Shown piece by piece: positions 34,656 to 44,221 of a DNA stretch of 64,000 bases (positions within the stretch are counted from its first letter, which is position 1; every line of letters begins with the position of its first letter). The notes under the pieces were generated by a model that saw only the letters and a list, made by a program, of their open reading frames with translations, was not told the origin of the DNA and searched no databases. The DNA comes from Gluconobacter thailandicus F149-1 = NBRC 100600 (GTDB lineage Bacteria > Pseudomonadota > Alphaproteobacteria > Acetobacterales > Acetobacteraceae). The position numbers and the translations under genes were made by a program. The DNA lies in assembly GCF_000964465.1 (NCBI RefSeq), contig NZ_BANH01000019.1, positions 1 through 64,000 of the forward strand, read 5' to 3'.

Positions 34656-36173
34656 TTACGGTGCGTCATCCGAACCGCTGTCATCGGAGCCGTCTGGCGA
34701 GACCGCGACGAAGAGCTGCTGGCCATCACGCAGGATACGCAGGAGCGGCGGCTGCTTGCGGCCCAGAGCCTCCTTCACCTGTGCGACAACGGCCTTGGGC
34801 GACGGTGTAATGTGATTACCAACGCCTACGATGATGTCACCAGGACGGATGCCAGACTGGTCTGCGGGCGAACCCTGCACAACATCTGCAACAACCGCAC
34901 CCTGAACACTGTCATCAAGACCCAGTTCCTGACGGGCACGAGGCGTCAGGGAAGCAAGAGACACACCCAGCTTGCCAGCACCAGCGGACTGGCTGCTATC
35001 CGCGCCATCACCGCCGTGATCCTGATTGGCCAGATTACCCACCGTGAATTTCACGTCTATCGGCTTGCCATCACGCAGCAGATTGACCGTTGCGTCCGTA
35101 CCTGGGGCGATGGAGACGACCTTCACAGCCAGATCATGACCATTCTTCACCGGATGGCCATTCAGCGTCAGGATCACGTCACCGCTCTTGATGCCAGCTT
35201 TTTCAGCCGGGCTTCCCTTGGACACGGAAGCCACCAGCGTCCCATGCGGGGGAGCGCCAGGTTCCGGAGACTTCAGGTTGAGGGCCTGAGCCATCGTCGG
35301 GGAAATATCCTGACCTTCGATGCCGAAATAGCCACGCGTCACATGGCCGGTCTTCTCAAGCTGATCAACAACAGAACGCACGGTGTTGGACGGAATGGCG
35401 AAGCCAATACCGATCGAACCGCCACCATTCGGCGAGATGATCATGGAGTTGATGCCAACAACCTTGCCGTCCTGGGTGAAGAGCGGGCCACCGGAGTTGC
35501 CGTGATTGATCGGCGCATCGACCTGAATGAAGTCGTTATAGGCACCGGAGTGCAGGTCACGCCCCAGAGCAGACACGATACCGGCCGTGACGGTTCCGCC
35601 GAGGCCATATGGGTTACCAACCGCGATGACCCACTCGCCCGGCTGAACTTCGTCGGAGTCCCCGAGGTCAATGAACGGCAGCTTACCCGTTGGCTTTACA
35701 CGAAGCAGAGCAACGTCCGTCTTCGGATCGCGGCCAATGATTTTGGCAGGCAGTGTTGTGCCATCGTCCAGCGTCACCGTGACCTTCGTGGCACCATTCA
35801 CGACATGGTTGTTGGTGACAACATAGCCATCAGCGGAAATGATGAAGCCGGAACCGCGTGCCTCAACCGTACGGTTTGGCGGCTGCTGCGGCATCATCTG
35901 GAACGGGAAAGGGAAAGGAAAGGGCGAACCCTGCATGCCGCCGCCATCGCCGCCCGGGCCGTTTTCTTCCTGCTCGGCAACGTCAGCCTTGATATGGGCC
36001 GTGATGGAAACAACGGCAGGCTTCACCTGCTTTACGAGCGTGACGAAATTTGGGAGCGCCTGAACGTTGGTCTGCGGCTTGATGGCCCCATTGTCCGCCA
36101 TGGCAGCGGGAGCGGCGACCAGGAAGGTCGTCGCAGCGAGAGCAGCAAGGGAGGCGCGGAAACGTGTGGTCAT
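34656..36173 (-). CDS. degP: Periplasmic Do-type serine protease DegP/HtrA
   Basis: 505 residues with a signal peptide cleaved near AMA-DN (about residue 26). The catalytic triad is His123 (TNNHVVNGA), Asp153 (KTDVALLRV) and Ser227 (NHGNSGGPLF), followed by two PDZ domains; a Pro/Phe/Gly-rich insert precedes the protease domain (about 72-100). It degrades or chaperones misfolded envelope proteins. A candidate heat-shock promoter is 50-75 bases upstream. A 524-codon open frame on the opposite strand is only its shadow. Confidence 0.96.
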   Translation of the reverse strand: MTTRFRASLAALAATTFLVAAPAAMADNGAIKPQTNVQALPNFVTLVKQVKPAVVSITAHIKADVAEQEENGPGGDGGGMQGSPFPFPFPFQMMPQQPPNRTVEARGSGFIISADGYVVTNNHVVNGATKVTVTLDDGTTLPAKIIGRDPKTDVALLRVKPTGKLPFIDLGDSDEVQPGEWVIAVGNPYGLGGTVTAGIVSALGRDLHSGAYNDFIQVDAPINHGNSGGPLFTQDGKVVGINSMIISPNGGGSIGIGFAIPSNTVRSVVDQLEKTGHVTRGYFGIEGQDISPTMAQALNLKSPEPGAPPHGTLVASVSKGSPAEKAGIKSGDVILTLNGHPVKNGHDLAVKVVSIAPGTDATVNLLRDGKPIDVKFTVGNLANQDHGGDGADSSQSAGAGKLGVSLASLTPRARQELGLDDSVQGAVVADVVQGSPADQSGIRPGDIIVGVGNHITPSPKAVVAQVKEALGRKQPPLLRILRDGQQLFVAVSPDGSDDSGSDDAP

Positions 36174-36222
36174 GTCAGTCCCGATTGTTACAGAGGAACG
36201 GTTCGGTCGTTATAAGTCCAGA

Positions 36223-36249
36223 CTATGGACTGCGTTCCCGTTCACCAAG
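36223..36249 (-). promoter_or_regulatory. Candidate heat-shock promoter of degP
   Basis: On the minus strand CTTG (36249-36246) is followed after 17 bases by CCATAG (36228-36223). The same CTTG-N17 spacing appears before grpE. A 6-bp palindrome AGTCCA-N5-TGGACT overlaps the -10. Match to alphaproteobacterial sigma-32 consensus is partial. Confidence 0.28.
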
Positions 36250-36286
36250 CTGACCGGAAGGTGAAACATCCGTAAGTCTTTGTTTG

Positions 36287-36751
36287 TCACGCTGTTCTGA
36301 GGCGCCGGAAAAAAGATCGAAGTTGCTCTGCCGCCTCCCGTTCCCGCACCCCACCAATGATTTCCGGCCGGTGCAAACAGGTGGGCCGTTCAAACAGACG
36401 CGGGCCGTGATCCACCCCACCGCCCTTCGGATCGTAAGCCCCGAACACCACACGCTCGCAGCGGAAATGTACGATCGCGCCAGCACACATCGGGCATGGC
36501 TCCAGCGTGACAACCAGTGTGCAGCCTGTCAGGCGAGGTGAGCCAAGTTTCTGTGCGGCTTCGCGCATGGCCAGCAGTTCGGCATGGGCTGATCCGTCAT
36601 GCAGTTCCTCCACCCGGTTGCGGGCCACGGCCAGAACCTGCCCGTCCGCATCGAGAACAACGGCCCCCACGGGTACCTCCCCGTGACGCGCTGCCTCTTC
36701 CGCTGCATCAAGCGCCGTCTGCATGGCGCGGCTTGTATCGGCCTGAATCAT
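36287..36751 (-). CDS. tadA: tRNA-specific adenosine(34) deaminase
   Basis: About 154 residues from ATG 36751 (the frame is open to 36877; a later ATG at 36724 is also possible and none has a clear ribosome site). The zinc/catalytic motifs HAEL and PCPMCAG (PCXXC) are those of TadA, which converts A34 to inosine in tRNA-Arg(ACG). A C-terminal ERPTCLHRPEIIGGVRE segment is typical. It diverges from the peptidase C26 gene with almost no space between their starts. Confidence 0.92.
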   Translation of the reverse strand: MIQADTSRAMQTALDAAEEAARHGEVPVGAVVLDADGQVLAVARNRVEELHDGSAHAELLAMREAAQKLGSPRLTGCTLVVTLEPCPMCAGAIVHFRCERVVFGAYDPKGGGVDHGPRLFERPTCLHRPEIIGGVREREAAEQLRSFFRRLRTA

Positions 36752-36769
36752 GATGCGATGATGCGGTGC

Positions 36770-37498
36770 ATGACCCTGTCCCGTCCATCCCGTTTCCGGA
36801 ATTCCGCCCCTCTCATCGGCCTGACGCTGGATCATGAATCCGGCGGCGATGGAAAGTTCTCGCGTTATCCCTTCCACGCACTTCGGGAAAATTACCTGAC
36901 GGCACTCGGTGAGGCTGGCGGATTACCGGTCTGTCTGGGTTATACGGCCGATGCTGAAGAGATGGTGTCGCGACTGGATGCGCTCGTCATCACGGGCGGC
37001 GCTTTTGACGTCGATCCTGCGCTCTATGATGAAGACCCTCATCCCCTGACGAGCCCCCGACCTGCCCGGACATCTGCGGAACTGGCGCTCCTACGGGCCG
37101 CATTGAGACGGGATATTCCCGTCCTAGGGATCTGTGGCGGCATGCAGCTCATGGCCGTGAACGCGGGCGGGACGCTGGTCCAGCATCTGCCACCAGAACT
37201 GGAACACGAACAGCCCAATCCACGGCACGAACCGGGACATGCCGTGTCGATCGTGTCAGACACGCGTCTGGCGGAAATTGTCGGCACCCCGACAATGATG
37301 GTAAACTCCTCTCATCATCAGGCCGTCCGCAGCGCCGGTGAGGCACGGATTTCGGCTCTCGCACCGGATGGTGTGATCGAGGCGATCGAACTGGACGGCC
37401 CGAAATTCGCCATTGGTGTACAGTGGCATCCCGAATTCACCCTCGACCCCGGCGACCGTCGCCTGTATGCGGCGCTGGTGGAGGCAGCAGCACGATGA
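36770..37498 (+). CDS. Peptidase C26 (gamma-glutamyl-GABA hydrolase-like) amidotransferase
   Basis: From the ATG at 36770, 242 residues (ATGs at 36758 and 36761 are in frame, and the open frame reaches 36599). The class I glutamine amidotransferase triad is seen: Cys in PVLGICGGMQLM, and His/Glu in GVQWHPEF; VNSSHHQAV is the PuuD-like segment. It probably hydrolyses gamma-glutamyl compounds such as gamma-glutamyl-GABA. No other puu genes are near. The stop overlaps the next ATG (ATGA). Confidence 0.87.
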   Translation: MTLSRPSRFRNSAPLIGLTLDHESGGDGKFSRYPFHALRENYLTALGEAGGLPVCLGYTADAEEMVSRLDALVITGGAFDVDPALYDEDPHPLTSPRPARTSAELALLRAALRRDIPVLGICGGMQLMAVNAGGTLVQHLPPELEHEQPNPRHEPGHAVSIVSDTRLAEIVGTPTMMVNSSHHQAVRSAGEARISALAPDGVIEAIELDGPKFAIGVQWHPEFTLDPGDRRLYAALVEAAAR

Positions 37499-38292
37499 CC
37501 GAAGAACTCAACCCGACCCCTGACACAGCCAACGAAACACCCGACGCACCAAAGGGCGAACGCATTGCCAAGTTCCTGGCACGCGCTGGTGTGGCAAGTC
37601 GCCGGGATGTGGAACGCATGATCGAAGACAATCGCATCAAGCTGGGCGGCCACCCCGTCACCCACCCCGCGACCTTCGTTCAGCCGGGCGACATCGTGCT
37701 GGTGGACGGCAAGCCCGTCGATAACCCCGAGCGTACCCGTCTGTGGCGATACCACAAGCCGGACGGCCTCCTGACCACGCATCGTGATCCGCAGGAACGC
37801 AAGACGGTCTTTGATTCCCTTCCCGAAGGGATGCCGCGCGTCATCAGTGTGGGGCGGCTGGATATCAATTCCGAAGGGCTTCTGCTGCTGACCAATGACG
37901 GCGAACTGGCACGTCGTCTGGAACTGCCGGGCAATGCCTGGGTGCGGCGCTACCGTGTTCGCGTGTTCGGCGTGGTGGATGAGAAGCGCCTGGCCTCACT
38001 GGTCAACGGCTTCGAATATGAAGGCGTGAAATACGGCTCCATCGAAGCAGAACTGGATTCCAAGAAGGGTGATAATTCCTGGCTGACTGTCTCTCTGCGT
38101 GAAGGCAAGAACCGTGAGATCCGTCGTGTGATGCAGGGCCTGAACCTGCATGTCAGCCGCCTGATCCGCCTCTCTTACGGGCCGTTCCAGCTTGGTTCCC
38201 TGAAAGCGCGTGAGCTTGAGGAAGTGAACGGCAAGACGCTGCGTGAGCAGATCCCCGACCTGCCCGCTCCTACGCGTAAGCGGACCCGCTGA
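37495..38292 (+). CDS. rluB: RluB/RsuA-family rRNA pseudouridine synthase
   Basis: 265 residues from the ATG that overlaps the upstream stop by 4 bases. An S4 domain (RIAKFLARAGVASRRDVERM) is followed by the catalytic domain with GRLDINSEGLLLLTNDGELA (Asp nucleophile) and EGKNREIRRV. Substrate is probably 23S U2605 (RluB) rather than 16S U516 (RsuA), but the family cannot be split by eye. The frame open from 37423 is not needed. rsmD follows after 3 bases, giving an rRNA modification operon. Confidence 0.9.
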   Translation: MTEELNPTPDTANETPDAPKGERIAKFLARAGVASRRDVERMIEDNRIKLGGHPVTHPATFVQPGDIVLVDGKPVDNPERTRLWRYHKPDGLLTTHRDPQERKTVFDSLPEGMPRVISVGRLDINSEGLLLLTNDGELARRLELPGNAWVRRYRVRVFGVVDEKRLASLVNGFEYEGVKYGSIEAELDSKKGDNSWLTVSLREGKNREIRRVMQGLNLHVSRLIRLSYGPFQLGSLKARELEEVNGKTLREQIPDLPAPTRKRTR

Positions 38293-38295
38293 TCC

Positions 38296-38895
38296 ATGCG
38301 GATTGTTGGCGGAGAGAACAAAGGCCGTGCGCTCGTGGCCCCAACCGGCGAGCGGACGCGCCCCACGTCGGACCGGACGCGTCAGGCCATTTTTGACATG
38401 TTGGCCCATGCCCCATGGTATGGTCAGGAAGAGCTGGAACAGGCCATCGTACTCGATGGGTATGCTGGAACAGGCGCGCTCGGACTGGAAGCCCTGTCCC
38501 GTGGGGCACAGCGTGCGTCGTTCATCGAGCGGGACCGCAACGCGCTGAATGCCCTGCGTACCAATCTGGATATCTGCCGGGCCCGTGACCGCTCACGCGT
38601 GCTGAGTTGCAGCGTTACGCATCCGCCGAAAGCTGCCGAGCCTCACACGCTGATCTTTCTTGATCCGCCTTACGGAAAAACACTGGTCGAATCGGGTCTG
38701 CGCGCGCTGGCCCGAAACGGCTGGATTGCCGAAGGTGCCCTGATCGTTGCCGAGACCGGCGCGACCGAGGATTTTGCCCCGTTTGTGCCACCTTCCGAAC
38801 ACTTTTCCCCCACACTTCCTGCCGAACCGCTTTCAATCCGCAAATTCGGCGCGGCGAAGGTGACGATCTGGCGACATTCATCCACTGTTCCTTAA
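38296..38895 (+). CDS. rsmD: 16S rRNA (guanine(966)-N2)-methyltransferase
   Basis: 199 residues with the RsmD start MRIVGGENKGRAL, the PTSDRTRQAIFDML motif, an SAM-binding LDGYAGTGALGLEALSRGA and the catalytic FLDPPYGKTL (DPPY). It methylates G966 of 16S rRNA. It lies 3 bases after the pseudouridine synthase gene. Confidence 0.96.
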   Translation: MRIVGGENKGRALVAPTGERTRPTSDRTRQAIFDMLAHAPWYGQEELEQAIVLDGYAGTGALGLEALSRGAQRASFIERDRNALNALRTNLDICRARDRSRVLSCSVTHPPKAAEPHTLIFLDPPYGKTLVESGLRALARNGWIAEGALIVAETGATEDFAPFVPPSEHFSPTLPAEPLSIRKFGAAKVTIWRHSSTVP

Positions 38896-38925
38896 TTTTC
38901 CTACTGTATTCAGTGGCCTGTCAGG

Positions 38926-38931
38926 TATAAT
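38926..38931 (+). promoter_or_regulatory. Possible ftsK promoter -10 (TATAAT)
   Basis: A perfect TATAAT lies 51 bases before the TTG start of ftsK in the only gap between rsmD and ftsK. No convincing -35 is seen 16-18 bases upstream. Confidence 0.35.
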
Positions 38932-38982
38932 TCAGACTTCATCTGAAAACCGTAATCCAGAAAACCGACGGGGTGACGAGAC

Positions 38983-41712
38983 TTGGCCGTGTTCAGCCGA
39001 TCGACCAGCACAGTGCGCAACATTGTCCGTGAGGCACACGACCGTCACATGACACCCAAACTCCGGAGCGCGCTGAATGCGCGTCTGCTGGAGTTGTTGG
39101 GTCTCGGGTTCCTGATCGCAGCCGTTGCCATCGGCATCGCGCTGTGGAGCTTCAAGCCGCACGATCCGTCTTTCAACACATCGACAGGTACGGAACCGAC
39201 GAACCTCCTTGGCCGTACAGGCGCGACCATTTCTGATGGTCTCGTGCAGTGGCTGGGGCTGGGGAGTGGCCTGCCGATCGTGGTTCTGCTGGCCTGGGCC
39301 TGGAGAATGGTTCGGCACCACGGCATGAGTGCGCCGATTGTGCGGATCATTGCCGCCCTTCTGCTCCTTCCAGCCGGTGCCACATTCATTGGCACGCTTC
39401 AGTTGCTTATTCCGGGGCTAGAAGTCGCATGGCCGACAGCCGCTGGGCTGGGGGGCGAAATGGGCGTGTCCTGTGCCCATCGTCTGCTGGATGCGGCACA
39501 CGCCGAAGCAGGCTCCGCGGGCAGCGCACTGGCAGTATTTCTGGTTCTGCTGCTCATGGGGATTCTCATGCCGCTGGCCATGGGGCTCCAGTGGCGTGAA
39601 TGGCGGGCAATGGGTCAGGGTGCCGCTCTTCTGGCGCGTCAGCCTGTTGTTCTGGCCCGCCGGATGAATGGCCCGCAGGCATCGAACCGTCCTGCTCCCG
39701 ATCCGCGCCAGTATGAATTCCAGGCGGGTAATGCAGGCGGTGTACCGGCCCCTGATGCCGCGCCCCTGTCATTCCTGCGCCGAAGCTTTGGCAAGAGTGA
39801 TCCACGGACGCGTCCCTCTCCGTTCGTGCCGCAGAATACGGGCTGGATGCAGCCCCCCATGGAAACGACGGAAGACCCATACGAACATCCTGCGGCGCTG
39901 CGTAAGGAACCACCAGCACCGGCCCCTCAGTTGGTGGAAGAAGACGAGGCACCATCCAACCCTTATGCCGAGCGGCTGGCACAGATTGCCCGTCAGCGGA
40001 ATGTCCAGACGATTCAGCGCTCGCATGTTGAAGATGATGCGGACGATGATGTTCCACAGAGCAGCATCGAGCCTCCTGAGCCGGAACCGGAACAGCGCCG
40101 GAGCCTGTTTGGCATGCGTCGCCCCGAGCGCCCTGCCCAGCCTCAGCCTGCGGCACGTCCAATGCCTGCCCGCACCCCTGCTGCGACAGGTTGGGAATTG
40201 CCTCCCCTGTCCCTGCTGAACCCACCACCAGCGCATGCAACGACAGGCCCGTCACAGGAAACGCTGCAATCCAATGCGCGCCTGCTGGAGAGTGTGCTGG
40301 CTGACTACGGTGTTCAGGGCACGATCGGCGACATCCACGCAGGCCCGGTCGTCACGCTGTACGAACTGGAGCCCGCTCCCGGCATTCGCTCATCCCGCGT
40401 CATCGGTCTTGCGGATGACGTAGCGCGCTCCCTGTCCGTGCTGAGCGTTCGTATTGCGACGGTGCCGGGGCGAAATGTCATTGGTATCGAAGTCCCGAAT
40501 GCCAAACGCGAAACCGTTTACTTCTCCGAACTCCTGCTAACGCCGGAATGGACGAACGGAACGGGCCGCCTTCAGATCGCGCTGGGTAAGGATATTGCAG
40601 GCGTTCCGGTCTATACGGATCTGGCCAAGATGCCGCATCTTCTGGTGGCTGGTACGACTGGTTCCGGTAAGTCGGTCGGTGTGAATGCAATGATCCTGTC
40701 GCTGCTCTACCGCCTCAGCCCGGAAGAGTGCCGTCTGATCATGATTGATCCGAAGATTTTGGAACTGTCGATCTATGACGGCATTCCGCATCTTCTGACG
40801 CCGGTTGTCACGGAACCGACCAAGGCCGTCAGCGCTCTCAAATGGACGGTGCAGGAAATGGACCGCCGCTATCGTCTGATGGCGCAGCTTCAGGTCCGTA
40901 ACATCAACGGCTACAATGAACGCGTCAGCCAGCTTCGCGCCTCCGGCGAGATGGTCACGCGTCGCGTGCAAACCGGCTTTGACCCGGAGACTGGCAAACC
41001 CGTCTTCGACGAGCAGCAGGTTCCGCTGGAAAACCTGCCCTATATCGTCGTGGTTATCGACGAAATGGCCGACCTGATGATGGTCGCGGGCAAGGAAATC
41101 GAGACGGCCGTGCAGCGACTGGCTCAGAAAGCCCGTGCCGCTGGTATTCACGTCATCATGGCGACGCAGCGCCCGTCCGTTGACGTCATCACCGGTACCA
41201 TCAAGGCGAACTTCCCGACCCGTATTTCCTTCCAGGTCATCAGTAAATTCGACAGTCGCACCATTCTTCAGGAACAGGGCGCCGAACAGCTTCTGGGCCA
41301 GGGTGACATGCTGTTCATGCAGGGTGGCGGTCGCATCACACGTGTCCACGGTCCGTTCGTGGCGGATGAGGAAGTCGAGGAAGTGGTGGCAGATCTGCGC
41401 TCCAAGGGCGACCCGATCTACAATGACGATGTGGTGTCCGGCGAAGATGAAGAAGGCGGCTCGTCCGGCGGAAGCATGGGCGGCGGCGGAAGCGGTGGCG
41501 ATGGAGAAGGCAGCCTGTTCGAACAGGCCGTGGATATCGTCATGACCGAAGGCCGCGCTTCAACAAGTTTCATCCAGCGCCATCTTTCGATCGGTTATAA
41601 CCGCGCCGCGAAGTTGATCGACCAGATGGAAAAGGAAGGCATCATCGGGCCGGCCAACCACGTGGGCAAACGCGAAATCCTGGCCCGTCGCCCGGCCTCC
41701 CATGAGGAATGA
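38983..41712 (+). CDS. ftsK: DNA translocase FtsK
   Basis: 909 residues from a TTG at 38983 (GGGGTGA upstream); an ATG at 39049 is the alternative and would trim 22 residues. Four membrane helices (about 38-190), a Pro/Glu-rich linker (about 230-420), the motor with Walker [16 protein letters not shown] and Walker [11 protein letters not shown], a Gly/Ser-rich spacer, and the gamma winged helix ([20 protein letters not shown]) that reads KOPS. It pumps chromosome termini at the septum. The pseudouridine synthase gene overlaps its end by 11 bases. Confidence 0.96.
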   Translation: MAVFSRSTSTVRNIVREAHDRHMTPKLRSALNARLLELLGLGFLIAAVAIGIALWSFKPHDPSFNTSTGTEPTNLLGRTGATISDGLVQWLGLGSGLPIVVLLAWAWRMVRHHGMSAPIVRIIAALLLLPAGATFIGTLQLLIPGLEVAWPTAAGLGGEMGVSCAHRLLDAAHAEAGSAGSALAVFLVLLLMGILMPLAMGLQWREWRAMGQGAALLARQPVVLARRMNGPQASNRPAPDPRQYEFQAGNAGGVPAPDAAPLSFLRRSFGKSDPRTRPSPFVPQNTGWMQPPMETTEDPYEHPAALRKEPPAPAPQLVEEDEAPSNPYAERLAQIARQRNVQTIQRSHVEDDADDDVPQSSIEPPEPEPEQRRSLFGMRRPERPAQPQPAARPMPARTPAATGWELPPLSLLNPPPAHATTGPSQETLQSNARLLESVLADYGVQGTIGDIHAGPVVTLYELEPAPGIRSSRVIGLADDVARSLSVLSVRIATVPGRNVIGIEVPNAKRETVYFSELLLTPEWTNGTGRLQIALGKDIAGVPVYTDLAKMPHLLVAGTTGSGKSVGVNAMILSLLYRLSPEECRLIMIDPKILELSIYDGIPHLLTPVVTEPTKAVSALKWTVQEMDRRYRLMAQLQVRNINGYNERVSQLRASGEMVTRRVQTGFDPETGKPVFDEQQVPLENLPYIVVVIDEMADLMMVAGKEIETAVQRLAQKARAAGIHVIMATQRPSVDVITGTIKANFPTRISFQVISKFDSRTILQEQGAEQLLGQGDMLFMQGGGRITRVHGPFVADEEVEEVVADLRSKGDPIYNDDVVSGEDEEGGSSGGSMGGGGSGGDGEGSLFEQAVDIVMTEGRASTSFIQRHLSIGYNRAAKLIDQMEKEGIIGPANHVGKREILARRPASHEE

Positions 41713-42433
41713 TCGACGGCGCCAGCGGTCTGCCCGACCGGAACGCCCCCCCTCCCCTGCCCCAAGAGGTCTTTTCTATCTGGGGCAGGACCTTCCCGTC
41801 CTGCTGGAAACGCCGCGCTTTCTGGTTCTGAACAAGCCGGCGGGGCTGGCCGTTCATCCCGGCCCGTCAACACAGGATTCCGTTGAGACACGTCTGGTCT
41901 CGCATCCACGTGGCGGCCCATGGCTCGCTCATCGACTGGATGCGGATACGTCAGGTTGTCTGCTCATCGCCCGACGCAAAACCGCACTACTCGAAGCACA
42001 GGTAGCGTTTCAGAACCGACAGGTCAGGAAGCTTTACTGGACCGTCGTTGAAGGCACACCAGCGGAAGACGAAGGCGAAATTTCCGCTCCTCTTCTGCGC
42101 CAGTCCAATCCATCAGGATGGCGCATGATCGTGGACCCCAAAGGAGACGCCGCCGTAACACGCTGGCGGGTTCTTGGTCGCGCAAATGGTAGAAGCTGGC
42201 TGGAACTGGAACTGCTGACGGGCCGGACGCATCAGGCCCGTATTCACTGTGCGTCTCTTGGCACACCGATCGTCGGTGACCGGGTTTATGGTAAAAGCGA
42301 TGCAAACGGCCTGCACCTTCTGGCGCGCAGTCTGCATGTTTCTTTACCGGAAGGCGATCTGGAAGCCATTGCTCCACCACCCCCGGCAATGGCGGAGGCG
42401 CTGGAGCGTCTGGGTTGGAAACATCAGTCCTGA
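41702..42433 (+). CDS. RluA-family pseudouridine synthase
   Basis: 243 residues with the catalytic [15 protein letters not shown] (Asp) and downstream KLYWTVVEG and [12 protein letters not shown] motifs. No S4 domain is present, as in RluA, RluC-short or TruC types; the target rRNA or tRNA base cannot be set. The basic N terminus ([14 protein letters not shown]) may bind RNA. It starts inside the end of ftsK and overlaps the convergent VSGD-repeat gene by 10 bases. Confidence 0.9.
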   Translation: MRNDRRRQRSARPERPPSPAPRGLFYLGQDLPVLLETPRFLVLNKPAGLAVHPGPSTQDSVETRLVSHPRGGPWLAHRLDADTSGCLLIARRKTALLEAQVAFQNRQVRKLYWTVVEGTPAEDEGEISAPLLRQSNPSGWRMIVDPKGDAAVTRWRVLGRANGRSWLELELLTGRTHQARIHCASLGTPIVGDRVYGKSDANGLHLLARSLHVSLPEGDLEAIAPPPPAMAEALERLGWKHQS

Positions 42434-43185
42434 AGGATCCGCATCTTGCTGGAGATACCCCGGATCGTGACGTGATCCTGTCCATTTCCGACAGTTCCCG
42501 TGGCAGTAATTTTCCGGGTTTCATGCATGGAAAAACCCTTTCTTTCCCAAGGACCAACCTGAACTGTCAGACCAAGAGATTGCTCGAGGGGAACAGCGCT
42601 TTGCTGGCGGCTCTGACGAAGCTCAATATCGAATGTGCCACCAAAGTCGTGCGGAAGATGAAGCGTCACATCGCCTGATACGGTTTCAAGGAGAATCTTG
42701 CGTGCGTTTCCGGTGGAAACCAGCGTGACATCCTGATCACCGCTGGTGCTTTTAACCGTCACATCTCCGGCAGCGCCGCCCAGATGCGCATCGCCACTGA
42801 CCGTCATAAGCGCGGCCCCACCTGCTGCATGGGCGACGGAAATGTCTCCGCTGACAGTCTTGATCTGTACGGCCCCCAAGCCCTGACCAATCTGAACGTC
42901 GCCACTTACTGTCGTCAGAGAGGTCGGTCCCTCGTTTTTTGATATCTTGATATCGCCACTTACCCCACGAATGGAGAGAGGGCCATTTGATGTCTGGATC
43001 TGCACATCGCCGCTCATGCTGGAGATGGCGCCCCCTTCTGGCAGTTCGGCATAAGACAGATCATCAGACGTGACGCTCTGATTGAGCGGGGCCGCCAAGG
43101 CTCCTGAAGAAGACAGGCAGGTTGCGACCAGAAGGGCGGGAAGCATCATGCGGAAAGAAGACATCTGGAAAACTTTCTCTGGCAT
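42424..43185 (-). CDS. Exported VSGD-repeat (DUF4097-like) beta-strand protein
   Basis: 253 residues from ATG 43185, coupled to the upstream stop (TGATG); ATG 43164 is an alternative. A signal peptide (LPALLVATCLSSSGALA) precedes seven SGD-containing turns (mostly VSGD) spaced by about 17-25 residues, each with alternating hydrophobic residues, as expected for a beta-solenoid of the DUF4097 type. No catalytic motif is visible. Probably periplasmic or surface exposed; function unknown. Open frame continues upstream to 43638, but that part reads the membrane gene out of frame. Confidence 0.8.
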   Translation of the reverse strand: MPEKVFQMSSFRMMLPALLVATCLSSSGALAAPLNQSVTSDDLSYAELPEGGAISSMSGDVQIQTSNGPLSIRGVSGDIKISKNEGPTSLTTVSGDVQIGQGLGAVQIKTVSGDISVAHAAGGAALMTVSGDAHLGGAAGDVTVKSTSGDQDVTLVSTGNARKILLETVSGDVTLHLPHDFGGTFDIELRQSRQQSAVPLEQSLGLTVQVGPWERKGFSMHETRKITATGTVGNGQDHVTIRGISSKMRILQD

Positions 43186-43595
43186 CAGAACGATGTGGAA
43201 GAGGTGACGGAACGGTTCATGAGGGCAGCATGTATGCCTCGAACGATCGCCCAGGCTGTCAGTATCCCCCACGCCAGGGTCAGGCCCCATGGGATCACCA
43301 TGAAGACCATGCCCAGACCACCCGTTATCGCGCCCAAGCCTGCCACCATGAGATGAATCATCCCGATCGCAGCAAGCGCAAGAAAGCCAAACCAGAACAG
43401 CCGGATCTGCCAGTCGAGCTGAGCCCGCTTCAGCCCCGTAGCGGACCTTCTGCCCATATGAGCGAGAGTCACCCCGATAAACGCAGTGATGCCAGTGAAA
43501 AAACCAGCCAGATACAGCGCGTAAATCAGCAGGACGTAATCTCGTCCAGTATCCTGATGAACGCGGCCATAACCGGGCATTGTTGTGGTGTACAT
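43185..43595 (-). CDS. DUF4870-like membrane protein (first paralogue)
   Basis: 136 residues from ATG 43595 with about three membrane helices: residues about 17-40 (LLIYALYLAGFFTGITAFIG), 60-85 and 92-120. It is similar in length and order of motifs to the gene at 43724 (YALYLAGFFTGI versus YGLYIARFFTGI, followed by a RxxLxWxIRLFW segment), so the two are paralogues. Function unknown. It is coupled to the VSGD-repeat gene by a one-base TGATG overlap. Confidence 0.78.
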   Translation of the reverse strand: MYTTTMPGYGRVHQDTGRDYVLLIYALYLAGFFTGITAFIGVTLAHMGRRSATGLKRAQLDWQIRLFWFGFLALAAIGMIHLMVAGLGAITGGLGMVFMVIPWGLTLAWGILTAWAIVRGIHAALMNRSVTSSTSF

Positions 43596-43723
43596 GACTG
43601 AACTCCTCTGGAGGAGGAACCTCGACAAAGGAGTTCATGCAGGAAGCGTGCCAGTTCCTGTTATTCAGCGTTCTTTTGGCTCAAGGAACGCCTAACCGGC
43701 CTCAAATGGCGTACTTCGCCAGT

Positions 43724-44134
43724 TTATTCGCCAAATGAGCGAAAGCGGTCGGGCAACGGGCCCTTACCTTGTGTCAGCGACCGCACGCCATAAAGCAGCG
43801 ATACCAGCAGCACGATGTTCCAGAAAGCAAAAATCCCAATCGGGATCAGGAACAGAAGCTGTCCCGGCCCGGAGCTTCCCGGGGGTTCAGTAATGAAGCA
43901 GGCCCCGAACAGAGCGGCACACCCGATGATGAATGCTACATCATACCAGAAAAGCCGGATAAGCCAGCTTAGGTGAGAGCGGACGAGACCGACACTCGGA
44001 CCCTTCAGGACATAAGCCAGAATGACACCTGCAAGCAGGGAAATACCTGTGAAAAACCGGGCGATATAAAGGCCGTAAACCAGAAAAACGCCTCCACGGC
44101 TCGGGCCTTCAGAAGAGAGAGAAAAATTGGTCAT
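43724..44134 (-). CDS. DUF4870-like membrane protein (second paralogue)
   Basis: 136 residues with three predicted membrane helices and the shared FFTGIS...VILAYV and SWLIRLFWYDV segments. The soluble C terminus (RSLTQGKGPLPDRFRSFGE) differs from the paralogue. It lies about 130 bases upstream of the first copy on the same strand. Family members are often annotated as DUF4870 or Tic20-like; no function is established. Confidence 0.75.
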   Translation of the reverse strand: MTNFSLSSEGPSRGGVFLVYGLYIARFFTGISLLAGVILAYVLKGPSVGLVRSHLSWLIRLFWYDVAFIIGCAALFGACFITEPPGSSGPGQLLFLIPIGIFAFWNIVLLVSLLYGVRSLTQGKGPLPDRFRSFGE

Positions 44135-44221
44135 GACAGCCTCCTTCAGCCGACACTGTATAACAGAAACGCCCGGCCAGATGGGCCAAGCGCCATGTCA
44201 GACAAAATTCATTCAGATGGT

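Noticed and set aside
34641-36215. 524-codon open frame on the plus strand
   Set aside because: It is fully antisense to degP, which has an intact catalytic triad and PDZ domains; the antisense product is low complexity (His/Arg-rich) with no motif.
43186-43638. N-terminal extension of the VSGD-repeat gene to 404 residues
   Set aside because: This part reads the DUF4870-like gene in another frame; the signal peptide and TGATG junction place the real start near 43185.
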